Source of the DNA: Exilibacterium sp.
Lineage (GTDB): Bacteria; Pseudomonadota; Gammaproteobacteria; Pseudomonadales; Cellvibrionaceae
Direction: 5' to 3'
NCBI GenBank assembly: GCA_028280195.1
Contig: JANQMH010000005.1
Location: forward strand, 97,027 to 161,026
DNA length: 64,000 bases
The translations under genes and the position numbers were made by a program. The first letter of the stretch is position 1. The number at the start of each line of letters is the position of its first letter. Below, one piece after another: positions 8,561 to 17,949 of the stretch. Below the pieces are notes generated by a model that was not told where the DNA came from, did not search any database, and saw only the letters and a program-made list of their open reading frames with translations.

Positions 8561-9829
8561 ATGGAAAATCAAATTTTCGAATTGCAGTACGCCATAGATA
8601 CGTTTTATTTTCTGATCTGTGGCGCACTGGTTATGTGGATGGCGGCGGGATTCGCCATGCTCGAAAGCGGCCTGGTCCGCGCCAAGAACACCACGGAGAT
8701 CCTTACCAAGAATGTCGCCCTGTTCGCCGTAGCCTGTACCATGTATCTGATCTGCGGCTACCATTTTATGTATGACGGCGGCTACTTTCTGTCCGGCGTG
8801 ACCACCGTGGCCGGGATGGACGATGCGGCCGTCGCCCAGGTACTGGCGGATTCCGCCGAGGCCGGTTTTGACGGCGACTCGGTTTACGCCGGCGCCTCCG
8901 ACTTTTTCTTCCAGGTGGTGTTTGTCGCCACGGCCATGTCCATCGTCTCCGGCGCGGTGGCCGAGCGCATGAAACTGTGGGCCTTTCTGGCTTTCGCGGT
9001 GGCGATGACCGGTGTTATCTACCCGGTTGAAGGCGGCTGGACCTGGGGGGGCAAGGATGTGCCCCTCATTGGCGCGCTGAACTACAGCGACTATGCCGGC
9101 TCCGGCATCGTGCATATGGCCGGCGCCGCCGCCGCGCTGGCGGGCGTGCTGCTGCTGGGCGCGCGCAAGGGCAAATACGGCCCCAACGGCGAGGTAAATG
9201 CCATCCCCGGCGCCAATCTGCCGCTGGCGACGCTGGGCACCTTCATCCTGTGGATGGGCTGGTTCGGCTTCAACGGTGGTTCCACGCTGAAGCTGGGCGG
9301 TGTCGCGGTTGCCAATGAAGTGGCCAATGTATTCTTGAATACCAATGCCGCCGCCGCCGGGGGCCTGATTGCCGCGCTGGCGGTGGCGCGCATGGTTTTT
9401 GGTAAGGCCGATCTGACCATGGCCCTGAACGGCGCTCTGGCCGGCCTGGTGGCGATTACCGCCGAGCCCGCCGACCCCTCTCCGCTGACGGCTACGCTGA
9501 TCGGTGCGGTGGGCGGTGTTATCGTGGTCTTCAGCATCCTGATGCTGGACAAACTCAAAGTCGACGACCCGGTAGGTGCCATCTCCGTGCACGGCGTAGT
9601 CGGCTTTTTCGGTGTGATGGTGGTGCCGTTATCCGACGCCGAGGCGACCATCGGCGGTCAGCTGGTGGGCGCTCTGGTAATCTTTACCTGGGTGTTTGTC
9701 ACCAGCCTGATAGTGTGGGCGCTGCTCAAAGCTGCCATGGGCATACGTGTCACCGAGGAGGAGGAGTTCGACGGTGTCGATCTGGCCGAGTGCGGTATGG
9801 AGGCGTATCCGGAATTTACCACCAAATAA
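8561..9829 (+). CDS. amtB: Ammonium transporter AmtB
   Basis: Inner-membrane ammonium channel. The 422 residues give about eleven hydrophobic segments starting directly at the N-terminus, with no long cleavable leader. Family motifs include GFAMLESGLVRAKN, the twin pore histidines in SGIVHMAGAAAAL and ISVHGVVGFFG, and FNGGSTL. GGAG lies before ATG 8561. It is flanked on both sides by PII genes. It ends 28 bases before a strong terminator, so it closes the sigma54-linked unit. Confidence 0.96.
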   Translation: MENQIFELQYAIDTFYFLICGALVMWMAAGFAMLESGLVRAKNTTEILTKNVALFAVACTMYLICGYHFMYDGGYFLSGVTTVAGMDDAAVAQVLADSAEAGFDGDSVYAGASDFFFQVVFVATAMSIVSGAVAERMKLWAFLAFAVAMTGVIYPVEGGWTWGGKDVPLIGALNYSDYAGSGIVHMAGAAAALAGVLLLGARKGKYGPNGEVNAIPGANLPLATLGTFILWMGWFGFNGGSTLKLGGVAVANEVANVFLNTNAAAAGGLIAALAVARMVFGKADLTMALNGALAGLVAITAEPADPSPLTATLIGAVGGVIVVFSILMLDKLKVDDPVGAISVHGVVGFFGVMVVPLSDAEATIGGQLVGALVIFTWVFVTSLIVWALLKAAMGIRVTEEEEFDGVDLAECGMEAYPEFTTK

Positions 9830-9856
9830 CCCCTTAATCTGCGCTCTGCAGCGCCG

Positions 9857-9888
9857 CCCCCTCAGGGTTCTGCCCTGAGGGGGTTTTT
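9857..9888 (+). terminator. Rho-independent terminator after amtB
   Basis: An 11-bp stem, CCCCCTCAGGG with CCCTGAGGGGG, and a 5-base loop are followed by five Ts (9884-9888). It separates amtB from the second PII gene, which therefore needs its own promoter. Confidence 0.93.
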
Positions 9889-9992
9889 CGTTTCAGGGTT
9901 TGAGCCAGGTCAAGCCGGCCGTGGTGATTTTCACGGTCTTTGCGTGTATCGTATGCGCTTGAACGGGCGCCGGGCGGCGCCACTGCAGGTAA

Positions 9993-10349
<357 letters not shown>

Positions 10350-10367
10350 CTTACTGCCGGCACGGTT

Positions 10368-10430
10368 TTTTCAGGCCGCCGCGGGTGCTTTTCAAGTCGC
10401 CGCAGGCGCTTTTCAGGCCACCGCAGGCAC
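10368..10430. repeat. 21-bp imperfect tandem repeat, three units
   Basis: Three units beginning TTTTCA and containing CCGCAGG/CCGCGGG lie head to tail between the convergent second PII gene and the dehydrogenase gene. Confidence 0.8.
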
Positions 10431-10433
10431 TCG

Positions 10434-11309
10434 TCAGAACGGCCCAATCTCCTGCTCGAGAATATCCTTTAACAGCGGACTTGCGGCGGCGCGCTCAAAG
10501 GCGGCGTCGATGGCCGCGGCGCGCTGCCGGGCCAGCTGGCGGTAACTGGGGTGGGTGAAAATATAGAACTCGCCCCCATCCAGGGCTTCCATCACGCGCT
10601 TGCCGAGCAGCTCCACATCGATGCCGTTTTGCACTGCCTCGCGGGCGCCGTCGGCGATTTTCTGCTGCTGTTTGGAGGGCGCCTTGTCGACGGCATAGCG
10701 CGCCTGGCGATTGCGGTGGGACTGATGGATGCGGGTTTTTACAAACCCCGGGCACAGTACCGCCACTTTGACACCGTGCTCCTCCAGCTCCGTTGACCAG
10801 CCTTCGGACAGGGCCACCACCGCGTTTTTGGTAGCGCTGTAGGCCGCCATATACGGCACGCCACCGATACCGGCCATAGAGGCGACATTGAGCAGCCAGC
10901 CGCCTTCGCCGTGCTGTTTTATCAACGGAACAAAAGTCTGCGCACCGTAGACCACACCCATCAGATTGACATCGATGGCCCAGCGCCAGCTGGCGCTGTC
11001 ATAGCTTTCAATTGCCCCCGCCGCGCCGCCGACTCCGGCGTTGTTGACCAGCATATGCACCTTGCCAAAGCGCTCCAGGGTTTGCCTGGCGACTTTCTGC
11101 CAGTGCTCCTCCAGGGCCACATCCAGCTCCACTGTGAGCGTGGCAATGTTCTCCGCCGCCATCCTGTCCCGGGCGGCGGCCAGGTTCTGGGTGTCGATAT
11201 CCGCCAGCACCACGTTCATACCGCGCCGGCCCAGGACAAGGCCTATTTCCAGGCCGATACCTTCGGCGCCGCCGCTGATTACGACGGTTTTACCCTGCAA
11301 TTCAATCAT
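10434..11309 (-). CDS. SDR family NAD(P)-dependent oxidoreductase
   Basis: Short-chain dehydrogenase of 291 residues. It has a Rossmann nucleotide-binding motif (SGGAEGIG, residues 12-19), an acidic end to the second strand (VVLADID), the structural NNAGVGG, and an active-site Ser followed by Tyr-x-x-x-Lys in AAYSATK. The substrate is unknown; the C-terminal extension of about 60 residues resembles fatty-acid or steroid-type SDRs only loosely. ATG 11309 is chosen because GAGG lies 6 bases upstream and translation then begins with IELQGKTVVISGG; the open frame runs further upstream without support. The ribosome binding site lies in a 10-bp tandem repeat. Confidence 0.85.
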   Translation of the reverse strand: MIELQGKTVVISGGAEGIGLEIGLVLGRRGMNVVLADIDTQNLAAARDRMAAENIATLTVELDVALEEHWQKVARQTLERFGKVHMLVNNAGVGGAAGAIESYDSASWRWAIDVNLMGVVYGAQTFVPLIKQHGEGGWLLNVASMAGIGGVPYMAAYSATKNAVVALSEGWSTELEEHGVKVAVLCPGFVKTRIHQSHRNRQARYAVDKAPSKQQQKIADGAREAVQNGIDVELLGKRVMEALDGGEFYIFTHPSYRQLARQRAAAIDAAFERAAASPLLKDILEQEIGPF

Positions 11310-11310
11310 C

Positions 11311-11350
11311 TCGTACCTCTTCGTAACTCTTCGTACTTCTTCATACCTCT
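11311..11350. repeat. 10-bp tandem repeat, four units, at the SDR start
   Basis: TCGTACCTCT, TCGTAACTCT, TCGTACTTCT and TCATACCTCT run directly against the SDR start codon. The first unit supplies its ribosome binding site on the minus strand. Confidence 0.85.
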
Positions 11351-11681
11351 GCCATTTTGTGACCCTGCTACTGATTTCCAGCTGCAGCAGCGATCGTACC
11401 ATGCCCGGGCGGCGACCGCTTAAACCGGTGTGCAGCTTAATAACCTGCAGTTGGCTTCGCCGCTGAAGTAAGAGCAAATTAACCTAAAAATTCCGGGTCC
11501 GGAGACTGGCGAAGAAATATCACTGCGCTATAAATATTCTCGCCTGGCGCGAAAACTAGACAGCACGAAGCGCACCGCCCGGCAGCCGGGGGACTTGTGA
11601 TATCGATGGAATTTGTTACACCGGTGGCACTGTTGGTTCTATCAGACCCGGGCCCGGTTTTAGAGATAGGTAGGTGGTCGC
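11351..11681. other. Intergenic region upstream of the SDR gene and sutA
   Basis: No gene is visible here. The stretch holds the divergent starts of the dehydrogenase and sutA. A TGGCAC-containing sequence at 11625 looks like sigma54 but lacks the required GC at -12. Confidence 0.4.
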
Positions 11682-11924
11682 ATGGCGAATATGAATCCTT
11701 CAGAAGGCAGCCATACCAGCAGGGCTGGCGCAGAGTTTTACAACGGTAAACCGGACGCTGCCGAGGACCGCAGCGTATCCTCGCGCGAGCGCGAGCGCGA
11801 TCAGCTGCAGAGCGAGGTGGAAAAGTTTCTCAGCGAGGGTGGCAAAATTGATCAGGTGGAGCCGCGCGTTACCGCGGACCCGCCGAAGAAGCCCAGTAAC
11901 AACTACGGTAGCCGGCCGATTTAA
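11682..11924 (+). CDS. sutA: SutA-like RNA polymerase-binding transcriptional regulator
   Basis: SutA is a small, partly disordered RNA-polymerase-binding protein of Pseudomonas that supports transcription during slow growth. This 80-residue product shares its core and tail: an Arg/Glu-rich helix (RERERDQLQSEVEKFLSEGGK), then VEPRVTADPPKKP and the C-terminal YGSRPI, which I recognise from P. aeruginosa SutA. The N-terminal 30 residues are low in acidic residues, unlike the strongly acidic tail of the Pseudomonas protein, and the whole is shorter (80 against about 105). A purine-rich GGTAGGTGG precedes ATG 11682. Its placement near glnK-amtB and rep matches Pseudomonas synteny. Confidence 0.8.
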   Translation: MANMNPSEGSHTSRAGAEFYNGKPDAAEDRSVSSRERERDQLQSEVEKFLSEGGKIDQVEPRVTADPPKKPSNNYGSRPI

Positions 11925-12136
11925 CCGCTGCCTGCAATAGCGGCAGGCGCCGTTGGCCGGCGCCGGTTTGCGGGCCGGGCGCCGGCTCTGACCCGCCCCC
12001 GGCGACGGGACCTGTCGCCCATCGGCGGGCAGTGCTTGTCTCGCGCAAACAGGCCGTTTATCCTTTTACTCCCCCATTCACCCGTGGACGTCTGCGCGGG
12101 GCCTGCGAACACCCGCGCGAGGGAGTAGTCCGGCAT

Positions 12137-15100
12137 ATGTCCAGAGAGCAGATGATCACCATCGACGGCAACCAGGCAGTGGCCGCCGTCGCCCACCGGC
12201 TCAGCGAAGTCGTTGCCATTTATCCCATTACCCCCTCCTCGCCGATGGGCGAATACGCCGATGCCTGGTCGGCCGAGGGGCGGGCCAACCTCTGGGGCGG
12301 TGTGCCCCAGGTGGTGGAAATGCAGAGCGAGGCCGGGGCCGCAGGCGCCGTACACGGTGCCCTGCAGCGCGGTGCCCTGAGCACCACCTTCACGGCCTCC
12401 CAGGGCCTGTTGCTGATGATTCCCAATATGTACAAGATCGCCGGCGAGCTGACGCCGGCGGTGTTCCATGTCGCCGCCCGCTCGGTGGCCAGTCATGCGC
12501 TGTCGATCTTCTGCGACCACAGCGATGTGATGGCCTGCCGCGGCACCGGTTTTGCGATCATGGCCGCCAATTCGGTACAGGAGGCCCAGGACCTGGCGCT
12601 GATCGCCCACGCCGCAACTCTGGAGTCGCGGGTGCCGGTGCTGCATTTTTTCGACGGCTTTCGCACGTCCCACGAAGTGGCGAAGATCGCACCCCTGGCC
12701 GACGAGGTACTGCGCCAGCTGATCGGCGACGGGCTAGTGCGCGAGCACCGCCACCGCGGCCTGTCCCCGGACCACCCGGTGATGCGCGGCACGGCGCAGA
12801 ACCCGGACGTTTTTTTCCAGGCCCGCGAAGCGGTCAATGTCCACTATCAGCGCATGCCGGCGATTGTCGCCGCGACCATGCAGCGCTTTGCGGCGGCTAC
12901 CGGGCGTCGCTACCGCCTGTTCGACTACTGCGGCGGCGCCGATGCCGAACGGGTAATCGTGCTGATGGGCTCCGGGGCGGAGGCGGCCGAGGAGACCGTC
13001 GAGCATTTGGCCGCTGAGGGCCAGGCTGTCGGCGTGCTCAAGGTGAGGCTGTTCCGGCCCTTCTGCGGCAGCCACCTGATTGAGGCCCTGCCTGCTTCGG
13101 TGCGGCGCATTGCGGTGCTCGATCGCTGCAAGGAACCGGGTGCCGGCGGCGAGCCGCTGTACAAGGATGTGATCACCGCCTTCGCCGAACACCTCGCCGG
13201 CGGCGGCGCCAAGTTCGCGCAGATGCCGGCCATTGTCGGCGGGCGCTACGGGCTCTCCTCCAAGGAGTTTACCCCGGGGATGATCCGCGCGGTGTTCGAC
13301 GAACTGGAAAAGCCGGCACCGAAAAACGATTTTACCGTCGGTATCGACGACGATCTGACCCATACCAGCCTCGACTGGGACAGCGGCTTTCAGACCGCTG
13401 CCGATGGCGCCGCCCGCCACGCGGTTTTTTTCGGCCTCGGCAGTGACGGCACTGTCAGTGCCAACCGCAACAGCATCAAGATTATCGGCGCGGAAACCGA
13501 CTTGTATGCCCAGGGCCATTTCGTCTTCGATTCGAAAAAGGCCGGCGCGGTGACCGAGTCCCACCTGCGCTTCGGAGCGCGGCCGATCAAGGCGACCTAC
13601 CTGATCGGCGACGGCCAGGCGGAGTTTGTCGGCTGCCACCAGGCGGCCTTTGCCGAGCGCTACGAAATGCTGGCCAAGGCCGGGCACGGGGCGATCTTCC
13701 TGATGAATACGCCGCTGCCTGCCGCGCGGGTCTGGGAGTCGCTGACCCGGGAGATGCAGCAGCAGATTATCGACAAACGACTGCAATTCTGGGTAATCGA
13801 TGCCTACCGGGTAGCGCGTGACTGCGGGCTCGGCCGGCGTATCAACACGATTATGCAGACCTGCTATTTTGCGCTCACCGATCTGCTGCCCACGGCGGCC
13901 GCCATCGACAGGATCAAGGCCTCGATTAGCGACAGCTACCGCGCCAAAGGCGGCAGCATCCTGGAGGCAAATTTTGCCGCCATCGATGCGGCGCTCGACC
14001 ATCTCTGCCAGGTGGATGTGCCGGCGGCGGCAAGCAGCGAACACCGGCGCCTGCCGCCGGTGCCGGCCGATGCCGGCGACTTCGTGGTCAATGTTACCGG
14101 CGAGATGATCGCCGGGCGCGGCGACCGCATTCCGGTCAGCCAGCTGCCGGTGGATGGCAGCTGGCCGCCGGGCACCGCGGCGCACGAGAAGCGCCGTCTG
14201 GCGCTGGAAATACCGGTGCTGGAACCGGATCTTTGCATCGAGTGCGGCAAGTGTGTGTTCGTCTGCCCCCACAGCGTCATTCGCAGCAAGGTATTCAGGC
14301 CGGAAGATCTCAGCGATGCGCCGCAGGGCTTTCGCTGGCTGCCGGCCAAGGGCAAGGAGTTTGACAGCGGCACTGCGCTGACCTACCAGGTATCACCCGA
14401 GGACTGCACCGGCTGCAACCTCTGCGTCGAGGTCTGTCCGGCGCGCGACAAGAGCAACCTCAGCCGCAAGGCGCTGAATATGCACCCCATCGATACGGTG
14501 CTGGAGCGCGAGCGCGGTTACTGGGACTACTTCCTGACACTGCCGGATCACGACCGCCGCCAGGTGCGCTGGACCACCATCAAGGGGGCCATGCTGGGCC
14601 AGCCGCTGTTCGAGTTTTCCGGCGCCTGTGTCGGCTGTGGCGAGACCCCCTATATCCGCCTTGCCACCCAGCTGTTCGGCGACCGCATGATTATCGCCAA
14701 CGCCACCGGCTGCTCGTCGATCTACGGCGGTAATTTGCCCACCTCGCCCTACACCACCGATGCCGAAGGCCGCGGCCCTGCCTGGTGCAACTCGCTGTTT
14801 GAGGACAACGCCGAGTTCGGCCTCGGCATCCGCCTGGCGCTGGACGAGCAGCGCCGCCAGGCCGGGGTGCTGCTGGAGAATCTGCGCGGTGAACTGGACG
14901 CTGAACTGGTCGATGCGGTCCTCAGTGCGCCGCAGGCCGACGAGGCCGAGCTGTACGAGCAGCGCCAGCGGGTGGCGGCGCTCAAGGCCGATCTCGAGCA
15001 GCGCGGCGGCGAGGCGGCGCAGAACCTGCTGAGCGTGGCCGACGCCCTGACCCGCAAAAGCGTGTGGCTGATCGGCGGTGACGGCTGGGCCTACGATATC

Positions 15101-15709
15101 GGCTTTGGCGGCCTCGACCATGTGCTGGCCTCGGGCCGCAATGTCAATGTGCTGGTGCTGGACACCGAGGTTTACTCCAATACCGGCGGCCAGATGTCCA
15201 AGGCCACGCCGCTGGGGGCGGCCGCCAAGTTTGCCGCCGGCGGCAAGCGGGTGGTAAAGAAAGACCTGGCGATGATCGCCATGGCCTACGAGGATGTGTA
15301 TGTCGCCCACGTCGCCTTCGGCGCCAAGGATATCCAGACCCTGCGCGCATTCCGCGAGGCCGAGGCCTACGACGGCGCGTCGCTGATTATCGCCTACAGC
15401 CCCTGCATTGCCCACGGCGTGGACCTGCATCGCAATCTGCAGCAACAGGAACTGGCGGTGGCCAGCGGCCACTGGCCGCTGTTCCGCTTCGATCCGCGGC
15501 GCGCGGCGGCGGGGCAGAATCCGCTGCAACTGGATTCGAAAAAGCCGAGTATTCCCTACCGCGAGTTTGCCGAATCGGAAATGCGTTTCGGCCTCATTAC
15601 CCGCATGCATACCGAAACGGCGGATGCCCTGCTGGCCAAGGCCCAGCAGGACGTGGACGACCGCTACCGCCACTACGAACAGCTGGCATCGCTGGACTAT
15701 TCACTATGA
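12137..15709 (+). CDS. nifJ: Pyruvate:ferredoxin (flavodoxin) oxidoreductase
   Basis: Oxidises pyruvate to acetyl-CoA and CO2, passing electrons to ferredoxin or flavodoxin. The 1190-residue single-chain form has the N-terminal pyruvate/TPP domain (IDGNQAVAAVAHRLSEV and YPITPSSPMGE). The middle gamma/EKR region carries KEFTPGM. Two 4Fe-4S clusters follow (CIECGKCVFVC near residue 701, CTGCNLCVEVC near 757). The C-terminal TPP domain has CVGCGETPY near 832 and the GDGWAYDIGFGG Mg/TPP motif. ATG 12137 is chosen by homology; GGGAG lies 11 bases upstream. It overlaps the next gene by 4 bases. It is oxygen-sensitive in most organisms, so it suggests microoxic or anaerobic episodes. Confidence 0.95.
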   Translation: MSREQMITIDGNQAVAAVAHRLSEVVAIYPITPSSPMGEYADAWSAEGRANLWGGVPQVVEMQSEAGAAGAVHGALQRGALSTTFTASQGLLLMIPNMYKIAGELTPAVFHVAARSVASHALSIFCDHSDVMACRGTGFAIMAANSVQEAQDLALIAHAATLESRVPVLHFFDGFRTSHEVAKIAPLADEVLRQLIGDGLVREHRHRGLSPDHPVMRGTAQNPDVFFQAREAVNVHYQRMPAIVAATMQRFAAATGRRYRLFDYCGGADAERVIVLMGSGAEAAEETVEHLAAEGQAVGVLKVRLFRPFCGSHLIEALPASVRRIAVLDRCKEPGAGGEPLYKDVITAFAEHLAGGGAKFAQMPAIVGGRYGLSSKEFTPGMIRAVFDELEKPAPKNDFTVGIDDDLTHTSLDWDSGFQTAADGAARHAVFFGLGSDGTVSANRNSIKIIGAETDLYAQGHFVFDSKKAGAVTESHLRFGARPIKATYLIGDGQAEFVGCHQAAFAERYEMLAKAGHGAIFLMNTPLPAARVWESLTREMQQQIIDKRLQFWVIDAYRVARDCGLGRRINTIMQTCYFALTDLLPTAAAIDRIKASISDSYRAKGGSILEANFAAIDAALDHLCQVDVPAAASSEHRRLPPVPADAGDFVVNVTGEMIAGRGDRIPVSQLPVDGSWPPGTAAHEKRRLALEIPVLEPDLCIECGKCVFVCPHSVIRSKVFRPEDLSDAPQGFRWLPAKGKEFDSGTALTYQVSPEDCTGCNLCVEVCPARDKSNLSRKALNMHPIDTVLERERGYWDYFLTLPDHDRRQVRWTTIKGAMLGQPLFEFSGACVGCGETPYIRLATQLFGDRMIIANATGCSSIYGGNLPTSPYTTDAEGRGPAWCNSLFEDNAEFGLGIRLALDEQRRQAGVLLENLRGELDAELVDAVLSAPQADEAELYEQRQRVAALKADLEQRGGEAAQNLLSVADALTRKSVWLIGGDGWAYDIGFGGLDHVLASGRNVNVLVLDTEVYSNTGGQMSKATPLGAAAKFAAGGKRVVKKDLAMIAMAYEDVYVAHVAFGAKDIQTLRAFREAEAYDGASLIIAYSPCIAHGVDLHRNLQQQELAVASGHWPLFRFDPRRAAAGQNPLQLDSKKPSIPYREFAESEMRFGLITRMHTETADALLAKAQQDVDDRYRHYEQLASLDYSL

Positions 15710-16722
15710 CTATCGACCTGCGTACCCGCTACCTGGGCCTGGAGCTGAAAAATCCCTTCGTGCCCTCGTCGTCGCCGCTGTCGAAACAGCTCGATACGGC
15801 AAAACAGCTGGAGGACAGCGGCGCCGCAGCGCTGGTGATGTATTCCCTGTTCGAGGAAGAGCTGGAGCGGGAGGAGGCGCTGGCCCAGCAGCTGCAGCAC
15901 CATCAGGATATCGGCCACGGCGAGGCCTCCAGCTACCTGCCGCTGCACGGCGAGTACCCGAGCTATCGCGACGACTACCTGGAGCAGTTGCAGCGCCTGA
16001 AACAGGCGCTCGACATTCCCGTCATCGCCAGCCTCAACGGCACCAGTGCCGGCGGCTGGGTGCGGCACGCCGAGTCCCTGCAGCAGGCCGGTGCCGATGC
16101 ACTGGAACTGAATGTCTATTATGTCGCGGCGGATATCGACGAGCACAGCGATGCCGTCGAGCGCCGGGTGCTGGATATTCTCGTCGCCCTGCGCGGCCGC
16201 CTGAGCATTCCCATCGGCGTCAAGCTGTCGCCGAGCTTCTCCGCCGTCGGCAACCTGGTGCGGCGCCTGGCTGAGGCCGGCGCCGACGGTGTGGCCCTGT
16301 TCAATCGCTTCTACCAGCCCGATATCGATATCGAGCAACTGCAAGTGGTGCAGCGGCTGCAGCTGTCCAGTTCGGCGGAGGCACTGCTGGCGATGCGCTG
16401 GATCGCCATTCTCCACGGGCGTGTGGATCTGTCTCTGGCCGCCACCGGCGGTGTGCACACGGCAGAAGATGTCATCAAGCTGCTGCTCTGCGGTGCCGAC
16501 GCCACTTATTTGTGCAGTGCGCTGCTGGCCGGCGGCCCGCAGCGGCTCGAGGAGATCCACAGCGATGTGTGCGCCTGGCTGGAACAGCGCGAATACCAGT
16601 CGGTGCAGCAGCTCAAAGGCAGCCTCAGCCAGCAACACTGCGCCGATCCGGTCGCCTTCGAACGCGGCAACTATATCGAGTTGCTGGGCAACTATCAGGC
16701 ACCGGCCTCGGTCTGGCGTTAG
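15706..16722 (+). CDS. Dihydroorotate dehydrogenase-like protein (NifJ partner)
   Basis: A 338-residue TIM-barrel flavoprotein of the dihydroorotate dehydrogenase-like family, with the N-terminal LGLELKNPFVPSSSPL, VIASLNGTSAGGW, GVKLSP and a phosphate-binding AATGGVHTAEDV. Its ATG overlaps the nifJ stop (ATGA), so translation is coupled. Such proteins often follow nifJ, but their reaction is not established. The pyrimidine pathway is unlikely given the context; a role in electron transfer with NifJ is inference. A hairpin follows the stop. Confidence 0.85.
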   Translation: MTIDLRTRYLGLELKNPFVPSSSPLSKQLDTAKQLEDSGAAALVMYSLFEEELEREEALAQQLQHHQDIGHGEASSYLPLHGEYPSYRDDYLEQLQRLKQALDIPVIASLNGTSAGGWVRHAESLQQAGADALELNVYYVAADIDEHSDAVERRVLDILVALRGRLSIPIGVKLSPSFSAVGNLVRRLAEAGADGVALFNRFYQPDIDIEQLQVVQRLQLSSSAEALLAMRWIAILHGRVDLSLAATGGVHTAEDVIKLLLCGADATYLCSALLAGGPQRLEEIHSDVCAWLEQREYQSVQQLKGSLSQQHCADPVAFERGNYIELLGNYQAPASVWR

Positions 16723-16731
16723 ATCACCGGA

Positions 16732-16758
16732 ATACCCACATCCCGAGGGTGTGGGTAT
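16732..16758 (+). terminator. Hairpin after the nifJ unit
   Basis: ATACCCACA pairs perfectly with TGTGGGTAT around a 9-base loop, 9 bases after the stop. There is no T-run, so termination is uncertain. The remaining bases to 16987 are AT-richer and show no gene; they mark the left edge of the accessory region. Confidence 0.45.
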
Positions 16759-16987
16759 GAATCAGTAACCGGCTTGAGGCTTTATCAGGGAATCGCAACG
16801 GCCAATATAGTATCCGTATTAATCAACAATATCGCATTTGCTTCAATTGGGGAGATAGCGGCCCTTTTGAGGTAGAGATTACAGATTATCACTACTTATC
16901 AACGGCACTTTAGCCCAGCGTCAGCTGTAAAAGGTAGATATGAGCATAGAGTCAAGACAACGAAAAATTGCTCGATGCAAAAAAAAT

Positions 16988-17902
16988 CTAGAAACGACGA
17001 ATACGCTCCAGGTAGGAACCCCGCCTAATGCGGCACTGGTAGTCTTGCGGTGTGGTGCTGACCAGTTTTTTAAATTCGCGTTGAAAGTGTGCTTGATCAC
17101 TGAAACCCAGGTCGCAGGCCAGATCGGAAAATACCACTCGATTGTGGTAGCTGAGATCGCGGATGGCGAACTGACAACGTACGATACGACTGAAGGCTTT
17201 CGGTGACATACCTACATCGCTCTTAAACCGACGAAGCAGGGTGCGTCGTGTATACCCTGTACAAGACTCCAGTTCCCTGACCTGAATATTGCCCTTGCTC
17301 TGACAGATGAGTTGCATGGTATGAGCGATCAGCGGCGATGCCTTGTGCGTGCCTTTGCTGCGATAAAACCGTTGAAACAAGCTGGCCTGCTCAGACAGGG
17401 AGGGCTGGTTGACGATGTATTCCAACAGCGCAGGGGCGTCAGGCAGCAACTCATGCAGGCTGATCTCTTTATCCACCAAGGCATCCGCATTGATATTGAG
17501 AAACGCCGGCGTTACACCAAGCGCAAACCTGATACCGAAATAGCGATGGCGGTGGGTTAAATGCGCACTGCGCGCTTCCAGGGTAGTGCCGCACACCTTG
17601 GCATGGGGGTTGGTTTGATCGCAGTCGAACACAATATCCACGCAGCCATCGGGGATGGCCAAGGTCAGACCATGCGTCTGATCCGCTTCAAAGCTGTAAA
17701 AGTGGGAAATTGAGGGGTCTTCTGAGGCCACCAGGTTATAGTGCGCCGCAGCACCCAGCACGAACCAGGGCTGCTTGGCGTGAATGCTCAGCGCTTTGTC
17801 ATGTTTGAAAACCCTATGCGTGGAAATAGTCACAGGCCTTCTCTGATGTCCCAAAAGTTCAATACGCCCATTGCCTTCCCCAGTATTATTACCCGTTAGC
17901 AC
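16988..17902 (-). CDS. AraC family transcriptional regulator
   Basis: A 304-residue regulator. The C-terminal 100 residues form the paired helix-turn-helix DNA-binding domain (LESCTGYTRRTLLRRFKSDVG, then FSDLACDLGFSDQAHFQREFKK and TTPQDYQ). The N-terminal half contains a sensing domain with the sequence PDGCVDIVFD, common in AraC proteins of the DUF6597 type. The start is GTG at 17902; a later in-frame GTG is possible. It is divergent from, and 47 bases away from, the cyclodeaminase/Rid/oxidase operon, so it probably controls that operon in response to its amine substrate. Base composition is less GC-rich than the core. Confidence 0.88.
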   Translation of the reverse strand: MLTGNNTGEGNGRIELLGHQRRPVTISTHRVFKHDKALSIHAKQPWFVLGAAAHYNLVASEDPSISHFYSFEADQTHGLTLAIPDGCVDIVFDCDQTNPHAKVCGTTLEARSAHLTHRHRYFGIRFALGVTPAFLNINADALVDKEISLHELLPDAPALLEYIVNQPSLSEQASLFQRFYRSKGTHKASPLIAHTMQLICQSKGNIQVRELESCTGYTRRTLLRRFKSDVGMSPKAFSRIVRCQFAIRDLSYHNRVVFSDLACDLGFSDQAHFQREFKKLVSTTPQDYQCRIRRGSYLERIRRF

Positions 17903-17949
17903 CTTTTATCACAATAACCAATGTCTGAGCAGCGAATCAGGGTAATGCT

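Noticed and set aside
11625..11639. sigma54-like TGGCAC element before sutA
   Set aside because: The -12 GC is missing (GTTC instead of TTGC), so it fails the most conserved position.
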